DNA of 64,000 nucleotides, taken from contig JAYWVB010000055.1 of assembly GCA_039881045.1 (NCBI GenBank), forward strand, positions 1 through 64,000, written 5' to 3'. A model generated the notes under the pieces. The model did no database searches, had not been told where the DNA came from, and saw only the letters and a program-made list of their open reading frames with translations. Positions within the stretch are counted from its first letter, which is position 1; each line of letters opens with the position of its first letter. The DNA is from Chaetomium olivaceum. Lineage: Eukaryota; Ascomycota; Sordariomycetes; Sordariales; Chaetomiaceae. Made by a program: the position numbers and the translations under genes. Below are positions 48,392 through 59,550 of the stretch, piece by piece.

Positions 48392-49101
48392 GGCAAAGGC
48401 GCAGGAACCGTGTGATCCCAAGGCGGTCGACTGGCACGAAACAAGTTGGAACCAGAGCCGAGTACCGGGGAGCGAGAAGGTGTGGTGGCTGCAGAATTGG
48501 GTAGATCTTGGGCGGCAACACCTCATATATTTCTATAGCTATCACCGTTCAGACGAGCAAGCAGCACAAGGCTACCCTCTCTGTTGCGAAACGGCTTCCC
48601 CACACTCGCTTGTTCCACCAAGGTTGCGTTGCATTTAGGCTTAAACTGTCCAGGGCGATGCTGCAAGGCGCTGGCTAAATCTCGACATATTATTTGAGCG
48701 CATACCGGCGAAATCGAAGAGAAGCGCCGAGTAGGGTGGTTGTGTCGCAATAACATCTTGATGTGTCTGTCTGGAACCGAGCATGGTGCTGGTGACCCAA
48801 GCTCACCACCCTTGGCGGAACCGGTCTCGCGGCGGATTTGTGGAATAATTATGGTTTCGGGCCAGTGGATGTTGTATTCGCAGCTCGGCCGAGACCCACG
48901 CTCGGGGTCACTGCGGGGATCGGCAGTTGAATGCCCTGGAGGATGAGATGTTGACCAAATTAGCATCTGAGTTGTGGTCGTGCTCAACAAGGTACATTCC
49001 GGAATGGGTTTCCAATGTCGACTGTTCCAACTCGAGGCCGAAAGAACCTTGTCATAAAGCTGAATGGTCCACGGTTGTTGACACAACATCTCGGGCACTG
49101 C
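48392..49101. other. Intergenic gap
   Basis: 5' flank of the GH43 gene and 3' flank of the Artemis-like gene. Nothing else recognised. Confidence 0.5.
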
Positions 49102-51489
49102 TTAACCGAGTTCTTCTTCCAACTTGGAGTGATTGTCCGTTGTTGATATCAAGCCTATTTCCCCTCCATTTTTGCCTTTGGCTTTGTCGAGAACTGTTTG
49201 GAAGGCCTGCAAACGAGTTTCGAGGGCCATTTCCGAAATGGTTGAGTTTTGCGAATCTATGAGGCCTTCTGGATCAAAGTTCTCGAGAGCGGCAAGGTCA
49301 TCGATGGATTCGGTTGTATCAATATCCCAGGCTTGAGGCTCATCTGCCTCGAGTCCAATGGTCTGAACGCCCAATTCCGGACTAGGGGCCAACTCTGTAT
49401 GATAATCTCGGTCTGACGTTGTCAGGGGGTCTCGCACATGCCCATCCAAGGAACCCTGTGAGAGACGGGCGTCATTGCCGGCCGAGGAAGCGGTAACCTG
49501 ACTTTCAAGGCTAGTGATTGCATTGTTTTCGTGGTGCCGGAACCGCTCTTTCATGGTGTCGTCGTGTCGAAATTTGACCCCTGAACAATATGGTGAGAAG
49601 AGTCGCGCGATTGTGATGTCTAGTAACAAACCCTGTTAGTCCTCATCAAGCAACATGTCTTCGGGGGGATCGAACCTTCGCGGCGCCATTGAGGGATGTC
49701 AACAGTACACGGCCATACATCCCGCGGTTTGAACGCCTCGACCAGGTGACAGAGCTCGGGGTAGGACGCATGGCGGGAATACGGGAAAGTGACGACGTTT
49801 GGGAGGGTTTTAGTGCTGTTCCCCAAAGGGCGTCCACGCAATCCGAGTTTGCCGGTCAATGCTTGCAAGCCCTTGACAAGATCTGCCTCGTTGTTCTCCC
49901 AAAAGGCAGCTCCCTCCAGGTCAAGTGGGATCTTCCGGCCGTTGATGATGGTGCTTAGTAGGAACTCTCTGAGTTGTTCCCGCAAATCATGGGGAATACA
50001 ATCGACACCGTCAAAACTGTCAAGTGAGGGGTGTTTAAGTCATAGGGAAATCTCAAGGCAGGACAGGCTTGGCTTACGCTTCAAGGAGTGACGAAACGTC
50101 GTCCGGAGAGAGATAATCCAACTCTGCTTCCCTCTCCAAATCGTCTCCCCCTCCTCCGACACCAACTTCAGCGATATCTTGACCGTCAGGGAGACGCGTG
50201 ATGATGGGCTGAATCCATACAACAGGGGAGTTCTTCACGGTAGCACAGTAGTTCCCTTTTTCGCAGCTGTGAAGCCGGACGGTCTCATCACGGGTCAGGC
50301 AGCCAGGATGGTGGGTATTACCGCACATAAAACCCACCAATGCAGGGGCCTCGGGGGTAAGGTGGGAGGAGGGAGCAAACTTGTTGTCGGAATGGGAGGC
50401 CATGAGAGAGCGAAACATGAGCATTTTATATTCATCGACGTGGATCTAGCCATTCCGAATTAGACATTGCGGCTATACGTTATGAAGTTGGCGTACCTTG
50501 GATCTTAACGCTTTCGAGAGTGCAACCCAGACCTCTTCATACCTGTGAAGCGACCAGAGGTGAGCGTGGTGACGGTTGGCGCCATGAAGGGACCTACCCA
50601 TATGTCCAAGCTTGGAAATGGAAAATGGTATCGGCGGGATATCTGGAGACTTTTTGAAGGAGCTCACTTATTCCCTCAGCCTTGGTCGGGAATTTGATAT
50701 CGTCGATGAAGGACGTATCGAGATAAATAGTGTCGAGTGTCTTGAGACCCGAGGAATACTCGATCAGACTCGGCGATCTTGCAAGTGAATTAACAAACCA
50801 AGGCTCGCTCCTAATATCTCCGGTGTACAGTACGGCCTTGCCCTGGCCTTCAAACACTGAAGGTAATGTTAGCCTAAGTACTTTCGGTTTGGCCCACACA
50901 AATTGGATACTTACAAAACATGACTGCGCCGGGGCAGTGGTTTGCATCAAACAGGGTGACCTGAAGGTGGTTTCCGGGCTCGAGCTCGAGGAGTGTGGGG
51001 GTCGCCAGGGGTATTGGTTTCTAAGAGAGTATGAGTGGTGATGCAAGTCCGAATGGATAACTGATGCCTCTCTCACAAGCAGGTTCCTAAGATGGCGATA
51101 TCTCTGAACGCGAGCCTCCAAGATGCCACTGGCATAGTTGATCCGGCAAGGGTACCTCTCAAGGCGCAGGAGCATCTCCTTGGTATGCGGCTGAGCAGTA
51201 AACACTTCGAACACGTCAGTGAAGCCAAGAACATGCATGATTTCTCGAGTAATGAGTAATAGTGTCGTGCTCTTACAATGGTGACCGGAGAGTCTCCAAA
51301 CCAGCAAGATGGTCGCTGTGAATGTGGCTCAAGAAACAGGCAAGGGGAGGACGAAGCTCAGGGTGCGAGCGGAAGAAGTCAACTACAACTAGCTAGTTAG
51401 CCAAATGTATTAACGGTAAATTCACGAATATGGGCATTCTTGCCTCGAATATCGGGGAATTCGGCCACAAGGCCATTGAAGGTCGACAT
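49102..51489 (-). CDS. Artemis/SNM1-type metallo-beta-lactamase nuclease (DCLRE1C-like)
   Basis: Start MSTFNGLVAEFPDI at 51489, about nine exons, stop at 49102. The beta-lactamase fold shows FLSHIHSDHLAG (HxHxDH metal motif), ANHCPGAVMFLFEGQGKAVL and YTGDIRSEPWF. The beta-CASP part has TLDTIYLDTSFIDDI, TIFHFQAWTYGYEEVWVALS and a terminal IHVDEYK. The N-terminal pattern (MSxFxGxxAEFP) favours Artemis over Pso2/Snm1A. The family opens hairpins and trims ends in non-homologous end joining, or repairs cross-links. The C-terminal third is acidic and disordered. Intron 1 begins GCAAGA (GC-AG). A one-base slip near 51192, at SAA/TKEMLLRLE, breaks the frame. Other introns keep phase. It is divergent from the P450 at 52442. 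Confidence 0.85.
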
Positions 51490-52441
51490 GGTGATCCAAG
51501 CGGTTATCCCTGCCACCGGCCATGGATGTCGAAGTGTGAGTCCGGCGCACTCAGGTTAAAATGGCAAAGAGCGGCTGCTGTGACTACAATGGTCGGTCAT
51601 TTCGCGGGGTGATAAAGAAGGAAAAAGAAAAGAAACAGGAGGTGGAAGTTCGTGGGTTGAACAAGGAAGGAGCTCAAGGCAGCAAGCGATGAACGGGGTA
51701 CCTATGGGCATACTTTGCCCACTCGGAGGTTATTACTGTCGACTCCACAGTTGCTCGAAGTGTGTTCCATCGTCCATTCAAGCTTCCAGGTTGCTTTTCC
51801 ACCTCGAAAGCTACAGTAGTTATTCGTATCATCCCACCATCCCTTGTATCTGAGATCGCCGTTGCTCTCTCCCCTTCAGATAAAAAGGAAGGATAAAAAA
51901 GAAGGATGGTGCATTCTAAGACATAGTTACGTACAAATCGGCGCAAGGTTACGCGACAAGCCACAAACTGGAGGTACCGAGACACCGAGGCCAGCGCCTG
52001 CGAGCCGTCAACTTTATTTAGCTTGCAACCGCTGACCAATCGCGGTATGCAACAGTACAACCACAACGAAATCGATGCAAATGCTGAGAGATCAGCAAGG
52101 CAAGATCTGGTGGAGTGGGTTTTGATTGATCGGGGCGGCCCGAGCGGTCGGGTCCATGGCCTCGACCCTCTCTTCCAATCAGGGCCCCCACTGCAGTGAT
52201 ATTCTTGGCGGGACCCCTTGTTCTCCCTGCATGCTCAGCGGCCCTATCTCCGGTTTCAAACTTCCTTGACTGACCAGTCTGCTTCTGGACGAGGGGCTAG
52301 AAGAATCCGACATGTCTTCAGGCGCTTCTCTACCACCCAAAGCCTGCTGGCTACTGCCACGCTCGTCAATTGTGCGACCAACCGACCCAGACCTGAACGT
52401 GTGAAGCTCAGGGTCTCCCTGACACCAACCGAGCCTTGGCC
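51490..52441. other. Shared upstream region of divergent nuclease and P450 genes
   Basis: About 0.95 kb, short random ORFs, no gene recognised. Confidence 0.5.
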
Positions 52442-54231
52442 ATGGTTACAGGGCTTAGCTCAGTGCTGGTAGAGTCGCTGACCCCAGGCCGGATTGCTGC
52501 CGCTCTCTTCCTCTTCACCGTCAGCTCCTTTCTCGTCGACTTCACATGGAAGCCTCGCTACAACAGCTCCCTCCCCAGGGTCGGATGTGGCAACGGCCTC
52601 TTGGGGACTCTTCAAAATTGGTTCTACTTCGTGACGCGCTATGACAGCTGGGTTTCCGAGGGGTACGAAAAGGTACGTATCCCCAATGGCACCAACCACC
52701 ACAACCAAACCCCGGCTTCCCACGGTATTAACATAGCATCCTCATAGTACTCCAAAAATGGCCGGGCCTTTCTCGTCCCCTCGGCCCCGAGCCGTCCGCA
52801 AGAGATAGTTGTGCCCCGGCACCAGACGTCCTGGATGCTCGAGCTCCCTGACCGCGTTCTGTCGGCGAAAGAAGCCCACCGAGACGCCCTACACAACGAC
52901 TACCAGTTTTTCGGGGCTGATGACCAGTTTCCTATTCAAACAATCCACAAGCATTTGGCGCGCAATATCGTCGGGCTCATCCCCGGTGTGCAGGAGGAAG
53001 TCCACGGCGCGATAGATGCCACCTTTGGCAAGGATACGGAGAACTGGAAGTCACTAAATCTATGGGAGGCCTGGCTAGGGGTCGTTCCGCGTGTGACGAA
53101 CCGAATCATTGTCGGAGCCCCCCTATGCCGAAACCAGGAGTTCCTCAACTCTCAAGTTGCCTTTGCCGACGATGTCGTCCGCAACAGTTTCATACTGGAC
53201 ATGTTCCCCCGCCTCTTCCGGCCGCTCGTCGCCCCAATAGTCGTCCTCTCCAACTGGTGGCACTGGCGCAAGGCGTACCTCATCGCCAAACCCGTCCTCG
53301 AACAGCGCCTTGCCGACATAACACGAAAAGCGTCAGGCACCGACCCCGCCTACCAAGACTGGCAACCGCCGGAGGACATGATAACCTGGCTAATCCGCAA
53401 AGCCCAGACGGACAACCTCCCAGCCGAGCTCGACCCCAAAATGCTCTCCCAACGCATCCTCCCCGTCGAATTCGCCGCCATCCACACCACCGTGCTAACC
53501 GGCTTCAACCTCCTCCTCGACCTGCTCGCCTCCGACCCCGCCCTCGACTACATGGCCACCATCCGCGAAGAGACATCCCGCGTCCTCGCCGAGGAACCAA
53601 ACGGCGTCTGGACCAAGCAGGGCCTCGCCCGCCTGCACCGCACCGACAGCGCCATCAAGGAGAGCATGCGCTTCAGCCACTTCTCGCGCGCCCTCACCCA
53701 GCGCAAGGTGGTGGCCCCCGAGGGCGTCACCAACCCGGCCGAGGGCTGGCATGCGCCTTATGGCGCCCTGCTGATGCTGGACCTGGCGGGCACGCACCGC
53801 GATGAGGGGCTGTACGCGGAGCCGGATCGCTATGATGCCTGGCGCTTCTCGCGCGAGAAGGAGGCGTATGAGGCCAAGGTGGGCGGTGATGGGGAGAAGG
53901 GGGGTGCTGTGCCGGAGGAGGCGATGCGGATTATGCGGTTGGGCATGGTGACCACAAGTCCGGAGTATTTGCCTTTTAGCCACGGGAGGCATGCTTGGTG
54001 AGTTTTGATGATGGGTGAGATTGTTGTGTGTGTGTGTGTGTTACTGATGAGTGGAATAGTCCCGGGCGGTTTTTTGTTGCGCATGAGCTTAAGATGGTCT
54101 TGGCTTATCTGCTGCAAAACTATGATATCAAACCTTTGGCGGAGAAACCGAAGGGCATGTGGCTTGGATCGAATGTCATACCTCCGGTGCAGACCAAGAT
54201 AGAGGTCAGGAGGCGGAAGGGGACGGTTTGA
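52442..54231 (+). CDS. Cytochrome P450 monooxygenase
   Basis: Exons 52442-52672, 52748-53997 and 54060-54231, 550 aa, in phase. The ATG at 52442 is used; the frame extends upstream only to a TTG. Single N-terminal anchor IAAALFLFTVSSFLVDF. ExxR motif is KESMRFS. The I-helix region is AIHTTVLTGFNLLLDL, without the usual AGxDT. The heme loop FSHGRHACPGRFF is created by splicing across intron 2, which contains a (TG)n run. The FxHGxHxCPGR form and the arrangement are like fungal P450s of the ent-kaurene oxidase/indole-diterpene group; substrate unknown. No terpene cyclase or PKS is adjacent. Intron 1: GTACGT...CTCATAG. Confidence 0.9.
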
Positions 54232-54507
54232 TGTGTTTGTAATCTGTAGGTGATGTATATACATACAACTGTGATCGATAAGACGTGGCAAGAAAGGACG
54301 GAGAGATAGGATAGACAACACACAAGCCCTTGATTGAGCCCCTTGCTATGTGTTTATTGACAGCTCTTGGTGGGTAGGCACATACCGTTACGCACGGAAT
54401 AGTGTAATACACGGCCCAGTGCAGATGCCCATGACGGCTTAGATACACAACCTCCGGGGCTTATAGAGAGGCTAATCTCACACTCCCACGAGTGACAGCT
54501 CTGCCTC

Positions 54508-56911
54508 CTAGTCCCTGAACTGCTCTATCGGCTTATACCTCCAATCCGAAAAGTACGCTGGCGTCGACCCATTACCGCCATTGGTTGTCGCATAGATGCC
54601 CAGCAGCGTCCCTTAAACCCACGTTAGCCAGCCGTCACTCCTCTAGGAAAGGGGGGTAGCCGTGGAACAAATCCAAAAGCAAACCCAAACCACAAAAAAA
54701 AAAAAAACAAGAACAACAACCAGAAAGAAGAAACTCACCCGTGAACCCCCAACTAACCGCCTCATTCCCCACCTCCATCACCACCCTCCTCTCGGACCTC
54801 CTCCCCTCCGGCCCCACCCCTACCTCCGTCCCTCCGGCCCCACCCCAAACTCCAGCACCAGCCCTTTCCCCCTCCACGCCTCGGGAACGGGGAACACCAC
54901 CGGCGCCGGCACGGGCGTGTACGACTCCCCCCGGAACCGCACATGCGGCACCAGCTCCCCCTTACCCTTACCCTCCCCCTCCCCCTCACTCCCGTTCCCA
55001 CCACCACCAGCGCCACCGCCTTTCAGAGGGAGCAGCACAACGCCCAAATCCAGATGGTGGTTCTGCGTCAGGAACGCCGTCACCCCGGCCTCCTCCCCCT
55101 GCACGCTTGGCTCAAACTCCAACCCCACTTCAAAGCTGAAGAGCGCGTGCTGCTGGCGCCGCGCGATCAGGGTCTGACCGGCGGGGCCCGCGTAATTGCC
55201 GTTGAGGGCCGTCAGGTTGAGGGTGGAAGGGGTGAGTTGCAGGGTGTGGGGGTGGTGGGGGGGGGCGACGGCGTGTAGGACCCCGGGATGGGGTACCGCC
55301 AGTGGGTGAGGTGCGCGGGCAGGGGGGTGGCGGGGGGGAAGGTTAGGTGTTCTTCTTCTTCTTCTTCGAGGGTTGGGGAGTTGACGAAGGGGCTGAAGAG
55401 GTGGGGAGGGTGCGGGGGTTAGTTGTGTTTTGTGTGATGGGGGGGAGAGGGGCGAGGGGAAAGGGGGGGGGGGATTGGGGGGTTCGGGCTTGCTTGCTTG
55501 CTTGCTTACTTACCCTACGCCGCGAATGTGCTTTTGCTCGGGGGGCATTGGCCAGCCGCTCATCTTGCCGGAAATGGGGGTGAAGGTTGGCCATTCACCC
55601 TTGGGCCAACTGACTGCCGTCATGACGGTCTCGCGGCCCATGGGGTAGTGGAGGTATTCCGGCCCGGAACGGGTGGACAGGGCAACCGCCCACCTGGAAA
55701 GGGACATTAGCATCTTCAACGAGACTCCGTAAGTGGTCATATAGGGCTCTCTCACCAATTTCCGTTCCTGTCGTGGAACAAATCAGAATGGCCAACAGTT
55801 TGGACTACGCCACGGTCAGTATCTTGTCGTTTGGTTAAGCGCTGACAACCTCACAGTAACTTGTCGTGTTGGCGTTGCTTAACACTGGATTCCGGGCATA
55901 AGACTCATATGGCCCAGAGAGCTTCTTTGACCGGGCCATGGTTACCATGTGGTCCACTCCGGTGCCCCCTGATTTCCATTAGCTTGTGCAATAGGAGGCT
56001 TGGAATACTTGCTCACCTTCGGCAGCCAACAGGTAATACCAGCCGTCTTTGCGGTAAATGTGCGGTCCCTCCGGAGCCTAAACCCAGAGTCAGCTCGAGA
56101 CGCCTCAAGCTGAAGGCAAAAACATACCATGCCACCAGTCCCGTTCCAGATGATCCGCCATTCACCGGTTGCGCCAGTATCAAGATCTACCTCGGCCTGT
56201 TGAATGTACGGACTTTGAAGATAAGCAACGAACGATAGCAGCGAACAGCACGCAGCAACTTACCCAACCTTCCAGGCGTGGGCGCCAGTAATGTACGCCT
56301 TTCCATCCTCCCAAAAGGGCTCCGTGTCATAGCCGGTGAAGTTGAAGTGGACGGCATTTGACCATGACCTGGGATTGTAGGGGTCCTTGGCCTTGAAGAT
56401 AATCTACACCTGGGAGTCAGCTCCAAACCGTCAATTTCAAGGATAGTTGCGTGACGCACGTTATCCCACCTTGAAGAATCATCCTGGGCCCTGTCATCAT
56501 CCACCAGCGTGGTAACCAGCCAGAAAGTATCATCATGGAACCTCAGGGCCGGCGCCCAGATGCCGCTGTAAGGATTTAGCCATACCATCGTACTCATCAA
56601 GTCCTAGATCTGACCTACCTGGTCGACCGGTTGGTCTCAGCCAGACGAGGAAGCTGTTCCCTCCGGTTCAGCACATGGCCGATCAACTTCCAGTTCTGCA
56701 GGTCTTTGCTAGCATGGATTGGGACGCCAGGGAAGGCATTGAAGCTTGATGAGGCACAGAAGAAGGTGTGGTCACGCTCAGGAACATAGATACAGCTTGG
56801 ATCTGGGTAGAAGCCGGGGAAGATAGGGTTATAGAAGGTGGAGTTCTGGCCATGTCCCCGCGAGGCGGATACACAGGCCGAGAGGCCCAGGAGAAGGGTG
56901 GTGAGATACAT
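54508..56911 (-). CDS. Secreted GH43 beta-xylosidase-like enzyme with C-terminal beta-sandwich
   Basis: Ten exons: 56911-56619, 56565-56460, 56403-56264, 56212-56128, 56077-56017, 55968-55855, 55804-55756, 55693-55514, 55392-54739 and 54611-54508. Signal peptide MYLTTLLLGLSACVSA. Catalytic-domain marks are NPIFPGFYPDPSCIYV (general-base Asp), SGIWAPALRFHDD, GYDTEPFWEDGKAYITGA, MAPEGPHIYRKDGWYYLL (EGPH, general acid Glu) and TVGHSDLFHDRNGNWWAV. The C-terminal ~230 residues form a GH43-associated beta-sandwich and contain the Gly/Glu low-complexity loop GGGNGSEGEGEGKGKG. Likely beta-xylosidase or alpha-arabinofuranosidase. Exon 9 has two defects: a slip in a C9 run (about 55257-55265) and a 26-bp tandem duplication (54795-54846) bringing a TAG. 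Undoing both gives 586 codons in phase. The enzyme core is unaffected. Confidence 0.87.
54795..54846 (-). repeat. 26-bp tandem duplication inside GH43 exon
   Basis: On the minus strand two near-identical 26-mers (GGGGTGGGGCCGGAGGG-) lie head to tail at 54821-54846 and 54795-54820, differing at two or three bases. The first ends in an in-frame TAG; skipping one unit continues GPEGRRSERRVVMEVGNEAV. Confidence 0.8.
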
Positions 56912-57817
56912 GGTGCGGGATAGACAATCTCCGCGCCTCTACTGCTTAGACATGGTTGAAGCAAAGGCCTACCGTCAACTTTATGTACTGTGTAAGAGGG
57001 CCTTTCCCGGTAGCCCGGTAGCCGGCCCCGCAGACGGGATGTATCCCATGCCTTTACCCGGAGTATAAACCAGGCGGGTTGAGTGCCACCGGGTGGAAAT
57101 AGCCCGAAGTTGGAGTCATATTGTGGAGGTTACGGTCGTAACTGTGCCGATCTTGGGGTTTTAGAGTTTGGTGTCGAACCCGCTGGGAGTTAGTTCTATT
57201 TGGGATTGGATTGTACTGTAGGTGAGGAGAAATGTCAACTGAGGAATTGGGGTCGATGGTCAAGCGGCCGAAGTAACCAAGTCTCCGGTCTCTCCAAAAG
57301 ATGACGTAAACCAATAAAAGTAAAGAACTGGCTTGAGAAGAAAAGGTTTAATTTCATGTCCTAATAAACGTCTAATTGCTTCTGTTTTTTGGGAGAAATG
57401 GCGGCAACCATCAGACAGTTTCCAAAACCGTTTGTTTATAGATATACATTAGATGAAAGAGAACGGCGGCGAGAGAATGGCAGCGCTGTATCTCTCCAAA
57501 TTACAGCGCCCCACCTGAGCTTGAGCCGGGACCATATTTCTGAGGCCCGGGCACGCCCAAGGCCGCCAAGTTTAACCAACGGAACCCCACCAACTGCCAC
57601 TTGCAAAGGCAACCTCCAAATACCTCCATACACACAACACGCACGACGAGACCAACTCACAACCTCCACCGTCCATCGAACACGCACCCAAGTCCCGACA
57701 TCCCACCGACCGTAACATAACACCGAACACAACCGCCCAACCCCAACCACCACCCGAACCGAACCCAACCCAACCTGCGATCTCTCACGCCCCAACGGGG
57801 ACGACCCAACCACCAAA
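56912..57817. other. Shared upstream region of GH43 and Saf4 genes
   Basis: About 0.9 kb between divergent genes. The 57580-57800 part is CA-rich, likely the leader of the splicing-factor gene. No other gene. Confidence 0.5.
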
Positions 57818-59015
57818 ATGCAAGGCTTCAACATGGGGCGGTACATCCCGCCGGACGCCATCGACAACCCCAACAACACCCGCCCCGGTGGGCCCCCCAC
57901 CTCCTCAGGCAACGCGCTACACAAAAAGCACCCCCTGGGCGCGCGCGCGCCAAGCTGTCCTCGCACGGCATCCTGGTCGTGCGCTTCGAGATGCCCTTCG
58001 CCGTGTGGTGCGGGCACTGCGCGGCGCCGACGCTGGTGGGCCAGGGGGTGCGGTTCAACGCCGAGAAGCGGCGGGCGGGCAGCTACTACACCACGCCCAT
58101 CTGGGAGTTCCGCATGAAGCATGCGGCGTGTGGGGGGTGGATTGCGATGCGGACGGATCCGAAGGAGGGCGATTTGTGTGGTGGTGGCCGGGGCGAGGAG
58201 AAGGATTATGGCGGGCGGGGGAGGGATGAGGAGGCTGGTGCTGCTGGTGCTGCTGGTGCTGCTGGTGCTGCTTCTGGGGGAGAGAGTTTGGTGGGGGATG
58301 AGGGGTTTGTGATTGCGACGCCGCGGGAGAGGGCGAGGAGAGGGAGACGGCGTTCGGGAAGCTGGAGAAGACGATCAAGGATAGGGAACAGGTGGCTGGG
58401 GCGGAGAGAAGCGGAATTGAGGAGCTGCAGGATGCGGCGGAGCGGCAGTGGGAGGATCCGTATTCGCTGAATCGGAGGTTGAGGAAGACGTTTCGCGCTG
58501 GGAGGCATATCAGGGAGAAGGAGACGGCCAAGGCGGAGGAGTTGAAGGAGAGGATGGGGTTGGGGATTGAGTTGCTGCCGGAGAGGGAAGAGGATGCGAA
58601 GCGGGCGAAACTAATCGATTTCGGGGGGTTGGATGTTGAGGGTTACAACGAGGTGGATAAGGCGCTGGCGAGACCCTTGTTCGACAGCGGGATGGGCCGA
58701 ACGGGGAAGAAAGACACCGAGAAAGCATCGGCAAAAGCGCCCGGAAAGCTCAAATCAGAGATTGCGGCGGCTCGAATGCGGGAGAACCTCGTCTCGGAAG
58801 TCATCAGCAACACCAGAGCCGCAAAGGATCCATTTCTCGATTTTGGTAATAGAGGGAGCACACCCAAGGGGCCCGCTCGAATTCCGGGGCTCAAGAGGAA
58901 AAGGCCGGCAGAGGACGCGACATCCCGACCAGAGCCGGCGACAAATGAGGAGGATACGCCAAAAGAGGCGGCTAGCACCACCGCTTTGGTCAACTACAAC
59001 TCGGAATCGGACTAG
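57818..59015 (+). CDS. saf4: Splicing factor Saf4/CCDC130 (Cwc16 family), with frame slips
   Basis: About 398 aa if all slips are bridged. MQGFNMGRYIPPD and NALHKKHPLGARA are the family N-terminus. The zinc-binding core GILVVRFEMPFAVWCGHCAA follows, then GQGVRFNAEKRRAGSYYTTP and FRMKHAACGGWIAMRTDP. After an Ala/Gly-rich insert come QWEDPYSLNRRLRKTFRAGR, a coiled coil, and a basic tail GLKRKRPAED. Cwc16 proteins act in the spliceosome at branch-site or step-2 stages. The frame changes at about 57940-57950 (a GC dinucleotide run), 58170, 58200 and 58335 (G missing in GCGGAGGAG). The protein family is conserved and essential or near-essential, so errors in the sequence are more likely than loss. 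Divergent from GH43. Confidence 0.85.
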
Positions 59016-59550
59016 CTGGCGCGCCAGTCTTGATTTCTTTGGTTCATGATTAATAATTACAGCATGTATGGTTTAAAAGAGCGGATATGATACCCTGGGT
59101 TGATATTGGATTAGGAACTGGACTCACCATAGTAGAGCGGCACAATAAAGGCGTTGAACTTTCGGAAGCTGTCTCCAACTCCTTGGTGTTGGCTTGAGGT
59201 TGCGTATAACCGTCTTACCGGGGCATGGAAAACATACACGCAAACACTTTCATCCCAACTCCCGCCACCAAGTGGGTAATCGCCTAAGTTGACGTCGCTT
59301 GTTAAACTACTTGCTAAAGCCTGGAAATCAACTCCAACATGCGCCGAATTAACCCTCAGTCAGACCAGACCGTACCTCCGGATATGCCAGAATAGAGCGT
59401 AAAAGCAGAGTGGAGAACCAAACCAGGTAAAGAGACCCAAAGCCAACCATTTACAACTCCTCCCAGAAAGACGCGACGCGATGCCTGAAAGTGAGGGCGT
59501 CATTCATATTCCTTGCTCTCCCGGTTCTACAAGCCCCGCCTGTAGCCGCA
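59016..59550. other. Intergenic gap
   Basis: 3' flanks of convergent Saf4 and Ubc8 genes; nothing recognised. Confidence 0.5.

Noticed and set aside
53062..53805. 247-codon Arg/Pro/His-rich frame
   Set aside because: Shadow of the P450 exon 2 in another frame.
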